Shown one piece after another: positions 36,545-45,719 of a DNA stretch of 64,000 nt (positions are counted from its first letter, which is position 1; every line of letters starts with the position of its first letter). The position numbers were made by a program, and so were the translations under genes. The stretch is taken from positions 310,001-374,000 of the forward strand of contig DATNPX010000054.1 in assembly GCA_036702975.1 (NCBI GenBank). The letters are read 5' to 3'. Under the pieces are notes generated by a model that was not told the origin of the DNA, did not search any database, and saw nothing but the letters and a program-made list of their open reading frames with translations. The stretch comes from DATNPX01 sp036702975. Its GTDB lineage: Bacteria > Cyanobacteriota > Vampirovibrionia > Obscuribacterales > Obscuribacteraceae.

Positions 36545-36634
36545 TTACCGCGCGATAAACAGAAGGATGACGCCAAACGCTAATGACACGCAAAGACAAC
36601 TTGAACTCACATAGCTGAGAGTGACGAAATCCAT
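36545..36634 (-). CDS. 29-aa hydrophobic peptide
   Basis: A tiny frame with a good ribosome-binding site (AGGAAAG, 7 nt before the ATG at 36634). It encodes MDFVTLSYVSSSCLCVSLAF and nine more residues, almost all in one membrane helix. It sits between the small helical gene and the holin-like gene on the same strand. It may be a second holin/pinholin or a chance frame; the ribosome-binding site and coupled neighbour favour a real peptide. Confidence 0.4.
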   Translation of the reverse strand: MDFVTLSYVSSSCLCVSLAFGVILLFIAR

Positions 36635-36638
36635 GGTC

Positions 36639-36875
36639 TTACTTTCCTGTCTTTACAGCGCTTTCGAATCTTGCGAACGCATCTTTCAGCGAAGCAACAG
36701 CCGATTTGACATCAGCTTCGATTGCGGGAAGTTCACCACTGGCTTTGACAGCAGCATATTCGGTTTTGAATTCATCTTCCAAGTGAGTTAGAAGATCTTG
36801 AGCATTAACCGATTTGATGGCGCTCTTGAGCGCATCTTCGATAACGCCAGTTTTAATATTACTGAATAGGGACAT
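36639..36875 (-). CDS. small helical phage protein
   Basis: A 78-aa acidic/basic helical protein (MSLFSNIKTGVIEDALKSAI and onward) preceded by GGAG. It overlaps the end of the transglycosylase gene by 17 bp. No membrane segment. Unknown role in the lysis-proximal group; it may be structural or regulatory. Confidence 0.55.
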   Translation of the reverse strand: MSLFSNIKTGVIEDALKSAIKSVNAQDLLTHLEDEFKTEYAAVKASGELPAIEADVKSAVASLKDAFARFESAVKTGK

Positions 36876-37500
36876 TTATTTTCTCCGGGTTGAGTTGTTT
36901 TTCGAATTCCTCTGCCTTTTCGGCAACAGGTTTACCGTAAGTGGTGAAGGCGCCACTCGCCTTCGATGCTCGCGGTCCAGCGTTATAGCGGGTGAACGCG
37001 AGCTGTCGATCTCCTTTGGCACCAACCAGAAGTTGATCGAGATCTCCGATTACGTATGCAATCTGGATATTTTGTGAACCCATGAAGTGACGGATTGATT
37101 CGATCCATTCCTTCTGATTGACGCCGTTGATCAGCCAACGCGCCATCTTCTGGCCTAAGCCAAACGAGCAAGCGAGAATGATCAAGTCTTGGGGCTTGAA
37201 CACTTTTTTGTAGTTTAGCGCCCACTTGAAATAGCCAGGCTCTACGCGGAACTTGGCGATCTGTCCGTTGTAAGCGCCGAACTTAATCAGCATTGCGGCT
37301 TTGATATCCGCTGGCGCCATGCCGGTAATCTGAACGGCTGCGGCCAGATTCTCGGCATATTGCTTATCTGTGGGCTTGAAAAATGGGCAACCTCCTGACT
37401 CTTCGTCAATGACTGCGAGGACGTCCGAAACGCGCACCATCTTGCGAGGGCGCTGCGCCATTATTTCTTCGATTTTGGCTTTAAGGGTAAGGTCGAACAA
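36859..37500 (-). CDS. lytic transglycosylase-like protein (endolysin or virion lysozyme)
   Basis: This 213-aa protein resembles the SLT (Slt70-like) fold. A catalytic glutamate lies in DEESGG (E33/E34), followed by AAVQITG, ALNYKKVF, the GLGQ-type motif and FTRYNAG, which match the usual SLT order. It starts at a TTG preceded by a strong TAGGAGAG at good spacing. It cuts peptidoglycan, either to release virions or to open the wall during DNA entry. It follows the 1317-aa gene directly downstream. Confidence 0.7.
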   Translation of the reverse strand: MFDLTLKAKIEEIMAQRPRKMVRVSDVLAVIDEESGGCPFFKPTDKQYAENLAAAVQITGMAPADIKAAMLIKFGAYNGQIAKFRVEPGYFKWALNYKKVFKPQDLIILACSFGLGQKMARWLINGVNQKEWIESIRHFMGSQNIQIAYVIGDLDQLLVGAKGDRQLAFTRYNAGPRASKASGAFTTYGKPVAEKAEEFEKQLNPEKINVPIQ

Positions 37501-37559
37501 AGATATACTCTCCTACTAGGGCATCTAGTACGATAGTACCGCGAGGATTTGCCGACCAG

Positions 37560-40500
37560 TTACTTCGATTTTTGTAATCTATCTTGAACCTTGATCCAGA
37601 AGTTGCGCGCATTCATTCCGCCATGGTCCGCGTTTTCTTCCGCTTCGCGCGTTTCGTACTTGATCTTGGTGACTTCGGCAGGCACTTCTCTACCAGCCTT
37701 CCTAAGCTTTTTCTCAACACCTTCAATATGGTGGAAATCCGCCAGATATCCATTCCAGTGCTTTTTCAACTGTGGATATAGATTCGGATATAGCTCTTTG
37801 ACGTGCTGCTCGGCGTCCGCATTGTTGTGCCATTCGCGGTCAAACTTCGCAGCTTCTTCACTTTCGCCAGGGCTGAACATAACGCGCAGCGCTGCAACGA
37901 TTGGTGAGGGTTCTTTCTCCAATGTCGAAGCAATATGCTTTGTATCACTCAAGCCGAATGGCAGCGTTGGATTACTGAAGACGTGGTGCTCAACACCGCC
38001 GAGTGTTGCAGCGTCTGAATACGCATTGGCGACCTTCCGGATAGTTTCTGGTGACGCAACGCCAGCAATATTCGAGAAACCAACCGAGGCGGCCAGCATC
38101 GTAGCAGCGCGTTGTTTTGATCTCGCTGGCGCTTTCTCATTAGCTAGTGTGGTGACGTTCTTAAAGTTCTGCTGAACGAAGTTTGGTCCAATATTGGTGA
38201 ACCAAAGTGCACGCGGTTGTATATGCGCCAAGCGGAAACCGCCAAGATGCCCAATAACTGCGGCGTTATCTAACGCGCCTTCGAGCTTGCCGAGCGTTTG
38301 AGGATCATTCTTGGCGAGATGATCGCGCAGCTCCTTCGGAATCGTATAAGCTCCTGCAAGACTTGCGGTGATCGCAAGCGATCTTACTCCGGCTCCAAAG
38401 TGCTTGGTTGCGCTTGCCAAATCACCAGCTACAACAGCTTTCGCGGCATCACGCATGATCCCTGTTTGCACGCGGTTTTGCTGAATGATCGATCGCGTGA
38501 ATGGTGCAAAAGTTTTAGTGATCGCACCCATCGTAAATGAAGCACGGTCAACAGGATTCAGCACTTTGTAACCCGCTGGACCAGCGCCAAGCGAGCGCTC
38601 CATATAATCCCAAATCCTTGCAGATGCTTCAATGCGTCTATCCAACGGCATCTTATTGGTGAGCATATCTCTGCGCAATGCAGCGCCTGTCATCTTCATG
38701 TCTTGCGCCACAACTTCCGAAGCCGTGATCAATGAGAGATTCATTTTCTCGTGCTCGGTCAACGTGCCACTCAGAAACTCATGAGCACCTTTGACGATCT
38801 GATTGTTCCGAATAGCCTGCGGAATGACTTTAGCTGCGTTTTCCCAAAAGCGATCAACGCTATTACTCACCAAATTGAGCGAATCCTCGCGCATACCTGA
38901 TATTGGCAACTTAGTGTTGAATGAATGTGCAAATGCTCGAGCTTCGGGTTTTGCCATCAAAACGAGTGCCTTTGCGAACTTACCAACACCTGCATATACA
39001 AGATTGGCATGCGCTGCTTCTGCAGCGTGCAGGAAGTGAAGATGCGGATTGCCGCGCTGGATGGCGTCTAGCGAACCGGTAGCCATCATATTGACAATGC
39101 CAGCGTTTGTTTTGTGAACTGGTGCCCAATTTTGATCAAGCTCTGCTTGCATTACTCGAGCAAGCGAGGCATCGCCGAAAATAGTTTGACGCTTCGCTCT
39201 TGCCGAAGCCTTCAACTTCTCAATCTCTTCGTTGATCAACTTGGCGCCCATCTTTTTAAGCTCGTTGTAATTCTTCAACGCAGTCTTTTGGTGCGGTGTC
39301 AAAAATTTGCTCGCATCAATTTCGCCGTGATCTTTCAACATCATCCAATCGTGCATTCCATCAACGGTATCCGGCATGTGAATGCCACGCAGAATTTCAC
39401 CGCGATGCCCGATCAACGTCTGCAACTTTCCAACGAATAACGGGTCAGCAGCGCGCTTGAATATGTCCATGTTGGTTTCATTCAGGAACGCTTGATGTAG
39501 CTTATCCAGAGCCACGCCAGTGCGCTGAGAGAGGCTCATAGTTTTCATCACCGCACCCTGCTTTAGTGGGAACGGAGTCTTTGCAATGGTGGCAGCGTAT
39601 TGCATGGTCAACGGCTGACCGGTGGCTATCTTCAATATACCGATGGCAGATGTAAGTGGATAATCAGTGGTTCCCAAGCCACGTTCATCCTGAACGAATG
39701 GCGATTCAAGCAGCTTTTTCATGAACATATGATAGGGTTCAAGCGTGCCGCTTCTGGCAGCCGCCTGCAACGTTTCATGATCATCAAGCACGAAGTGAGA
39801 TTTGCCGAGCAGTTTAGCCAGCTCTGGATCCGTCTTCGTGAGCGCCTTTGCAAGACCTTGAATGCTTGGCTTTAAGTCTTCGTTAACGTTATCGGGATTT
39901 GCGCGGAAATCAGCGTGGCGCTTGTCCAATTCCTTGCGGAATGCAGCATCTTGTTCAGGCGTTGGCGCTGAATAGCGCTTATCAATTCTGTGGTGCAACT
40001 CGAATTCATGGCCATTCTTATTGAATACAAGTGAATTGTGTCTTGGTATGTTCCCCTTGATGTTGGCTTGCTTTAGCGCCTTGTTGTAAACATCCTGCAA
40101 ACGCTCGCGCTCTTGGTGTAGGTGTTTGATTTCAGCAGCTTTTTCAAGCAGTGACTTACCAACCGGCTTGTACTCAGGGAATGCACCATTGCGGATAACA
40201 CCGCCAATCGGTCTTTCAATCTCTTTCAATCTACCAATGATACCAGCTGCTTGTGCTGCTTCTTCACGGAAACGCGCTGCATGCTCAGGCGGAATGAAAC
40301 CAGGGCGTTGCGTCATTGCACCCGTCAGCGGATTGTGCTTGATCGCCTTTAGATGCTCGGCAAACTTGGTGAACGCTTGGTTGTAACGATGATCGGCGTG
40401 ATCAAGATTCAGCTTTGCATCCATCACATTGGCAAAGTGCTGATGCTCTTGCGGCGTGCCATAACGTGACTGCATGCGATACATGTCAGTTACTTGATTC

Positions 40501-41513
40501 TTGGTGCTCTTCACCCCGGTTCCGCCCGTTGAAGGAGGGGCAACAGGCGGCGTTGGCGGGGAGGGTTGCGGGGGAAACTCTTCTGGATTCTTCCAATAGC
40601 CATCTTGCAGGCGTTGATTAGCAATGCTCGGATAAGATTCTGACGGGGCAACAGCTAATGGCTCTGGCGCGGTAGGGTTCAAGCGTTGGTCAAACCAACT
40701 GCTTCGCGCCCTCTCGGTTGCAGCAACGTGCTCGGGGACTGAGCCGATATTGCCATTAAGTGCGTCCAGCGATTCCTGATTTGGCGCACGCAAGCGATCA
40801 AGCCTGTCGGGCGCATTCTTCGCCGCCCAAGCAGCTTTTACAGCCGGTCCTTTGAGTCCTACCTTCAATCCATGGTTGATACCATGCACGGTACCAGCCA
40901 TCAGCGCGCCCGTTGCGAATTGCCCAGCGGCTGCTAATGGATCAAAATGACCTGTTTGCGCATAGCTCTGCCCCTCGCCAAGCGCTGCATTCAAGGCGCC
41001 TTGTTTAACCATAGAAGCAGCAGCGCTCCCACCTCTTCCCAGTGGAATCGCCATTTGCGGAATCAACTTGCCGGCATTGTATGCCATCTGTCCGGTTGGT
41101 GCGCCGGTTAACTTTGTGAATTGATCCAGATCGGTTGGTTGCGGGCGGACCGTACCACCAGCAGCTTTCCAAAGTGCTTCACCTGTAGCACGGCCTGGAA
41201 TGGCGGCAAGATCGTTCATCTCAGCCAAGCCAGCGCCTACGCCTTTTGCGGCATTTGCTATGGTTGCGAGCGGTCCAACGCGATTGAATTCGTCGCCAGC
41301 ACCTTTGATGGCATCGCCAACAGGCTTGGCTACATAGTCATTGAACGTTGCGCCTAAATCAAATTGTTTCGGCTGCGTTGCTTCAGGTGCCGCTTTTGCT
41401 TCCTCTGCGGGTTTCTCGTCAGCAAAAGCTTGATCGAGAAGTCCGCCAGGCTTATTAGCCACAACTGGCGCACTCGATTTGGAGTCCGCAAACGCATCAT
41501 CTAAAAGTCCCAC
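37560..41513 (-). CDS. large (1317-aa) internal virion / ejection-type protein
   Basis: The longest gene of the element. The N-terminus holds two copies of a short peptide (GLLDDAFAD and GLLDQAFAD). Then come a Pro-rich linker (about 320-335) and long helical regions. There is a hydrophobic stretch (LAITASLAGAYTIP) near residue 1090. No lysozyme domain is visible; a separate transglycosylase gene follows. Size and last position in the virion block resemble the largest core protein of T7-like phages (T7 gp16, about 1318 aa), an inference from length and order only. Start is GTG immediately after the previous stop. Confidence 0.65.
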   Translation of the reverse strand: MGLLDDAFADSKSSAPVVANKPGGLLDQAFADEKPAEEAKAAPEATQPKQFDLGATFNDYVAKPVGDAIKGAGDEFNRVGPLATIANAAKGVGAGLAEMNDLAAIPGRATGEALWKAAGGTVRPQPTDLDQFTKLTGAPTGQMAYNAGKLIPQMAIPLGRGGSAAASMVKQGALNAALGEGQSYAQTGHFDPLAAAGQFATGALMAGTVHGINHGLKVGLKGPAVKAAWAAKNAPDRLDRLRAPNQESLDALNGNIGSVPEHVAATERARSSWFDQRLNPTAPEPLAVAPSESYPSIANQRLQDGYWKNPEEFPPQPSPPTPPVAPPSTGGTGVKSTKNQVTDMYRMQSRYGTPQEHQHFANVMDAKLNLDHADHRYNQAFTKFAEHLKAIKHNPLTGAMTQRPGFIPPEHAARFREEAAQAAGIIGRLKEIERPIGGVIRNGAFPEYKPVGKSLLEKAAEIKHLHQERERLQDVYNKALKQANIKGNIPRHNSLVFNKNGHEFELHHRIDKRYSAPTPEQDAAFRKELDKRHADFRANPDNVNEDLKPSIQGLAKALTKTDPELAKLLGKSHFVLDDHETLQAAARSGTLEPYHMFMKKLLESPFVQDERGLGTTDYPLTSAIGILKIATGQPLTMQYAATIAKTPFPLKQGAVMKTMSLSQRTGVALDKLHQAFLNETNMDIFKRAADPLFVGKLQTLIGHRGEILRGIHMPDTVDGMHDWMMLKDHGEIDASKFLTPHQKTALKNYNELKKMGAKLINEEIEKLKASARAKRQTIFGDASLARVMQAELDQNWAPVHKTNAGIVNMMATGSLDAIQRGNPHLHFLHAAEAAHANLVYAGVGKFAKALVLMAKPEARAFAHSFNTKLPISGMREDSLNLVSNSVDRFWENAAKVIPQAIRNNQIVKGAHEFLSGTLTEHEKMNLSLITASEVVAQDMKMTGAALRRDMLTNKMPLDRRIEASARIWDYMERSLGAGPAGYKVLNPVDRASFTMGAITKTFAPFTRSIIQQNRVQTGIMRDAAKAVVAGDLASATKHFGAGVRSLAITASLAGAYTIPKELRDHLAKNDPQTLGKLEGALDNAAVIGHLGGFRLAHIQPRALWFTNIGPNFVQQNFKNVTTLANEKAPARSKQRAATMLAASVGFSNIAGVASPETIRKVANAYSDAATLGGVEHHVFSNPTLPFGLSDTKHIASTLEKEPSPIVAALRVMFSPGESEEAAKFDREWHNNADAEQHVKELYPNLYPQLKKHWNGYLADFHHIEGVEKKLRKAGREVPAEVTKIKYETREAEENADHGGMNARNFWIKVQDRLQKSK

Positions 41514-43322
41514 TTAAAACCCCTTCCAACCGTCCCTTCTCAGAGCTTGGGCGGTTGCCTCCTTAGTCCCGTACCTCTCTTTGTAAAGCGCCACCACATG
41601 CGCCGTAGCATTTGGCGCTGACGGCGGGGCGGTCAAGAATGGCTTATTCATATCAATTGGCGCCGCTTTCCCGGTAACTGAATCGGCACCCGCTTTAGCT
41701 AATCGTTGATCAAGTAATTGGCGCTGCTGCGAACTTCGCACGAGCCTATCAGCATCCTTATCGGAAATAGTACCACTCTGAACTTGCTGCGCCTTATTGC
41801 TTGAAATCGCCGCTTGATTGCCAGAATTAATCGCTCGATTCTGGATAATTTGATTCGTTGTTGGAATGTTATTGACACGATTTGCCAGCAATGCGCCGGT
41901 ATTTTGTGAATTCTGTAAACGCTGCTGAGCCGCTGCATTTTTGGTTGGAAGATTGTTAATCGTGTTTTGCCTGATCGCCATATCCTGCGAATCTTTCACC
42001 AATGTGTTGTAAGCATGCTGAGCCTGCATAGCGGCTTGCGGGCTTGTTCTGCCAAGAAACGAGGTCAAATCCATTCCCGTTGTCTGTGATGCAAATTGAA
42101 GCAATTGCGCCTGACCTTGCAGATCTTGCGGAGTACGAATCGGCATTTGCATAGCCTGATTGAACGCTCTAAAACCATCACTAGGCCCAGGCTGTCCGGC
42201 TGCATTCGCTCGCAATTCTTCCGAAGCCATCCGAGTGCGGCTCTGAAGTTGCGCGTTGTAATTTGCTTCTGCGGTTCGGTTTCCTTCACGATAATCGAGC
42301 CCTGATTCTTGCATCAAGGTTTTAGCAACTTCAGCACGAGCTTTCGTTTCTTCCCATTGCTGCTTTGCAATAGCAGGGCTAAAGCCAGCGGCCAAGCCTG
42401 CAAAAAAGTTGTGAGCTTTTGAATGCTGTGGGTTCATCCATTGATTAGCGGTACGCCCATAATTAGGAGCCATCGCCGGTTGTGGATCTTGCAAGTCATT
42501 CAGTTGTTGCTGATAGTAGAAATTTGGTTGCCTGCGTTGTACGTATCCTTGTGATGGTTGCTGATATAGCGCAGGCTGTGCACCGCCGCCATAAGCCGCT
42601 GCATCTCCATAAGGATCGGCATTGCCAGCGCCAAGCAGCGGAGGCTGATAACTCGCTGGCATTGGCGGCGTTGGCGGATAACCCATTGGCGCGCCACCGC
42701 CATAGCCCATTGAATAATCCGGCATTGGCTGCTGATATCGCAATTCTGGCGGACTCTGTGCATATCCTTGCGGCGGCTGCATGGCAAGATTAGGAATGGC
42801 ACCACCACCGCCGTATCCCCAATCCGAGGCTTCACCGGTATCGCCAGCTTGTCCGTGAAGCATATTCGGCGCTACAGAATTGCCAGAATTGGAAAAGCCT
42901 CCCGGCACCGCACCACCTGGCAAATTCGCTAACGGTGCAATATTAGCTGTGACCGGCGCAGATCCACTCATTCTCGGTCCAGAAGCTTGCAAGGGCGAGA
43001 ACTGCATTGGTGCGGCGAACTGTAATGGCGCGGATTGAATCGATTGCAACGGCACCGCACCGCCCGAACTTTGCAGTCCTTGCATCAAGTTCGGCAATTG
43101 GGTAGTTTGAGTACTTGTGTAATACAGCGGCTCGTTGTAAGTCGTATTAGTGTTAGTGTTTTGGGTTGGCGAAGTAATTTGCGTCACGCCACCGCCTATA
43201 GCACCACCACCACCTTGGCCCGAAACGCCGCCAGTCAACAAAGGCGATGCTTGCTGAGGTACCTCATTCATTGGCACCTCATACCCGTAACCACTCACGC
43301 CGCCTGCTATAGTTCCTGACAT
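41514..43322 (-). CDS. Gln/Pro/Gly/Tyr-rich virion protein (candidate ejection protein)
   Basis: A 602-aa protein. The first 280 residues are low-complexity (Gly, Pro, Gln, Ser, Tyr, with YGGGAP-type repeats). The second half is more ordered and helical (from about 310: NFFAGLAAGFSPAIAKQQW). This composition suggests disorder in solution. By order (after the fibre and before the 1317-aa gene) and size it could match the P22 gp16 class of ejected protein (roughly 600 aa). That is positional inference; no sequence signature was recognised. Confidence 0.6.
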   Translation of the reverse strand: MSGTIAGGVSGYGYEVPMNEVPQQASPLLTGGVSGQGGGGAIGGGVTQITSPTQNTNTNTTYNEPLYYTSTQTTQLPNLMQGLQSSGGAVPLQSIQSAPLQFAAPMQFSPLQASGPRMSGSAPVTANIAPLANLPGGAVPGGFSNSGNSVAPNMLHGQAGDTGEASDWGYGGGGAIPNLAMQPPQGYAQSPPELRYQQPMPDYSMGYGGGAPMGYPPTPPMPASYQPPLLGAGNADPYGDAAAYGGGAQPALYQQPSQGYVQRRQPNFYYQQQLNDLQDPQPAMAPNYGRTANQWMNPQHSKAHNFFAGLAAGFSPAIAKQQWEETKARAEVAKTLMQESGLDYREGNRTAEANYNAQLQSRTRMASEELRANAAGQPGPSDGFRAFNQAMQMPIRTPQDLQGQAQLLQFASQTTGMDLTSFLGRTSPQAAMQAQHAYNTLVKDSQDMAIRQNTINNLPTKNAAAQQRLQNSQNTGALLANRVNNIPTTNQIIQNRAINSGNQAAISSNKAQQVQSGTISDKDADRLVRSSQQRQLLDQRLAKAGADSVTGKAAPIDMNKPFLTAPPSAPNATAHVVALYKERYGTKEATAQALRRDGWKGF

Positions 43323-43326
43323 TTAT

Positions 43327-44613
43327 CTAGCCCTCTCCACCATAATCAAGCGTGAAAAATGGATCGCTTGAATCCGTGTTTTGTTTTTTCTGTTGCGGTT
43401 GGTAACCATAAATTTGATCCAACATTCCTTGATTTATCGATTGTGCATTGTATGGATTGATGCCAGTGTTTAAATACGGCGCCTGATACCCGCCACTGAT
43501 GCCGGGCGCATTGTAAGCAACCACAGGGGCAAGCGAACCGTCGCCGCTACCGTAGGAGCCATCAGGACCAAACGGACCAGAATAGGAACCGCTTGGATTG
43601 CTTTTTGTTGCAGGGTTGTAATAAGTGCTGCCACCGTTACCGTTCAATTGAACCGGCCCACCATATTGACTCGCTGGAATCTGCCAGCCAGTTGGCGTGA
43701 AAACAGGCGTTGGCATGTAGCTTTGCGTTGGCGGCGCACTTGGAGAATAACCAGGCATGTAATTGCCGGGGCTTGAACTGCTATCAATACTCGGCGAAAG
43801 ATAACCGCCAGGTCCGCCGTTAATCGAAGACATGCCGCCACCGTATGAGCCACCATATGTCTGCGGAGACCACTGCGTCACCTGACCGCCTGGGCTGTTG
43901 TAACCCTGAGGCTGCCCCTGATAAACCGTGCCCGAATCAGCACCGCCCCCGCTGGAATACGGAACAGCTTCAACGCCTCCATACAAGCCGTAACTACCAC
44001 CGTACATCGACGAGAGATAGCCCATACCGCTCGCGGTACCAGGTATAGGGCTGTATCCTTGATCGGTCTGTACATCCTGATAGGTATTGGGATTCCAACC
44101 GTTCCATGTATTGCTAACAGCCCCGGCCGCTTCCTCTGCGGATAAATTCTGTGGCGTAGGATCGGACGCGTACTTATCCTGTAGGTATTGGTAATAACCA
44201 CTGGCTAATTGTTGGTTGCCCTGCAACGTCCCAACGGGCTCTACAGAAGTATCTACGGCGGAGGCACCAACAATATTTGGCTGAAGCTGGCCTTCAATGT
44301 TGTAGTGATAACCATAAGGATCACCACCACTGCTTTGCGCCGATCCTTGATATTGCGAAGAGGGCTGTTGAACGGTAGCATTAATTGTTGGATTGACATT
44401 TTGGACTGGCGCAACCGTTAACTGATTGTTCCATAGAGGACCATTGCCAAGTCCTGGCAAATTCGGACTTGGACCGTTCATCACGCCGTTATTTTCCGCA
44501 TATCCATTCTCGGGCGAGTAGTAAGACTGCGTTGAAGATGCGGCCGTAGGTTGAAAATTCGACCACGGGATTCCGCCTTGCTGCAATAACTGTTGCATTC
44601 CAGAAGTAGACAT
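43327..44613 (-). CDS. Gly/Tyr/Ser/Pro-rich virion protein (candidate ejection protein)
   Basis: This 428-aa protein is almost entirely low-complexity: Gly, Tyr, Pro, Ser, Asn and Gln, with runs such as YGGSYGGGMSSINGGPGGYLSP. No hydrophobic core, cysteine or catalytic motif is evident. It is likely intrinsically disordered. It overlaps the previous gene's start by 1 bp, so the three are translationally linked. It may ride in the virion and be ejected; alternative: a condensate-forming factor. No family recognised. Confidence 0.55.
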   Translation of the reverse strand: MSTSGMQQLLQQGGIPWSNFQPTAASSTQSYYSPENGYAENNGVMNGPSPNLPGLGNGPLWNNQLTVAPVQNVNPTINATVQQPSSQYQGSAQSSGGDPYGYHYNIEGQLQPNIVGASAVDTSVEPVGTLQGNQQLASGYYQYLQDKYASDPTPQNLSAEEAAGAVSNTWNGWNPNTYQDVQTDQGYSPIPGTASGMGYLSSMYGGSYGLYGGVEAVPYSSGGGADSGTVYQGQPQGYNSPGGQVTQWSPQTYGGSYGGGMSSINGGPGGYLSPSIDSSSSPGNYMPGYSPSAPPTQSYMPTPVFTPTGWQIPASQYGGPVQLNGNGGSTYYNPATKSNPSGSYSGPFGPDGSYGSGDGSLAPVVAYNAPGISGGYQAPYLNTGINPYNAQSINQGMLDQIYGYQPQQKKQNTDSSDPFFTLDYGGEG

Positions 44614-45176
44614 TAGAATAAGCCTGCGATTCCATTACTGACACCAGCTAGCACGCCACCAATATTGGTATTAGTGGTGCTTGAGGTTCCATTGTTGGTC
44701 GTAAGGTTTGTAGCCGTTCCGCTGGTTGTTCCAGTATTCGTTTGGCTTGTTCCAGTAGGCGTATACGCGTAATTTGCTGCCGCGTTAAAAGCGCTCAGTG
44801 CATCTGGCATCGCCGTAGCTGAATATTGACCCGCCAATTGCTCTTGCAATTGATTTGCGGCCGCATTTATTGCTGGACTTCCCGCACCATACTGCGCCGC
44901 TAGCTGCGGCGCCTGATATTGATTGAAATTCTGCATCGCGGCATCATAAGCACCCTGCGGAAGTCCGAAATTTGAGACGTTCCCTGACAAAATATCGCCA
45001 AGCAATCCTTGAACTTGCCCCTGTGCAGTCTGCTGATTGCCGTTATAGACATTATTCTGATTGGAGGAGCTATTGCTAGTTTGATCTTGCGTTCCGCTAG
45101 AGTTGCTTGTGCTGTTTTGACTTGTATTTGAATTCGTCAGCAACTGCTGAAGATCTGCGGTTCCTGCTGTGGACAT
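44613..45176 (-). CDS. Ser/Thr/Asn/Gln-rich virion protein (candidate ejection protein)
   Basis: A 187-aa protein with an N-terminal polar low-complexity part, a central helical part (GAYDAAMQNFNQYQAPQLAA, then INAAANQLQEQLAGQY) and a Thr/Asn-rich end that closes with IGGVLAGVSNGIAGLF, a short hydrophobic C-terminus. That tail could insert in a membrane. Its size is close to the small ejected proteins of podoviruses. No homology was established. Confidence 0.55.
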   Translation of the reverse strand: MSTAGTADLQQLLTNSNTSQNSTSNSSGTQDQTSNSSSNQNNVYNGNQQTAQGQVQGLLGDILSGNVSNFGLPQGAYDAAMQNFNQYQAPQLAAQYGAGSPAINAAANQLQEQLAGQYSATAMPDALSAFNAAANYAYTPTGTSQTNTGTTSGTATNLTTNNGTSSTTNTNIGGVLAGVSNGIAGLF

Positions 45177-45185
45177 GTGAAAACT

Positions 45186-45719
45186 CTATTGAAGCGGCAT
45201 GTTGAATGTTGCCGCATACCCTTCGATTTTTGTAGTGATCGGAGTGCCATCCGTGCAATTGCCGGAAAAAGCTGAATCGTTGACTTTCGCCGTTGCCCAT
45301 AACGCTTGCAATACCGGCAAAGTTTGAGACGTTGTCTGACCAATCACCCCGGCGTATTTGCAAAACTCAAGCAAGGAAGCAACTGGGATCGTGGTGTCTT
45401 GCGCCACGGCTAGTTGAAAACCCAAAGGGTTTGGCAACACCGGTGGCGCTGGCGGTGACACTGGACTAAGCGTATAGCCCGTGCCGCTATTCAAATAATC
45501 AGACGCGTTATTATCGCCATTCGAGGGTGAAAAATCGTAAATGTCATCAACGGCGCCATTAAACGCGGAAGCCGGAGCATAGTCAACTTCAAGCGTGCGT
45601 TGCGCATGACCACGAAATACTATAACCGGGGTTGAGCCTGTGCCAGTTGCGTTATTGATCGCGAAAACAGGACTAGTAGCACCAACCAATATCAACAAAA
45701 GAGCCAAGAATTTCTTCAC
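45186..45719 (-). CDS. secreted-type phage protein of unknown function
   Basis: This 177-aa protein has a clean Sec signal peptide (MKKFLALLLILVGATSPVFA) with predicted cleavage after AFA/FA. The mature part holds a Pro/Ala linker (SPVSPPAPPVLPNPLG) and three Cys. It overlaps the fibre gene's stop by 4 bp. A signal peptide inside a virion block is unusual; it might coat the cell, act as a lysis or superinfection factor, or be mis-assigned. Function unknown. Confidence 0.5.
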   Translation of the reverse strand: MKKFLALLLILVGATSPVFAINNATGTGSTPVIVFRGHAQRTLEVDYAPASAFNGAVDDIYDFSPSNGDNNASDYLNSGTGYTLSPVSPPAPPVLPNPLGFQLAVAQDTTIPVASLLEFCKYAGVIGQTTSQTLPVLQALWATAKVNDSAFSGNCTDGTPITTKIEGYAATFNMPLQ

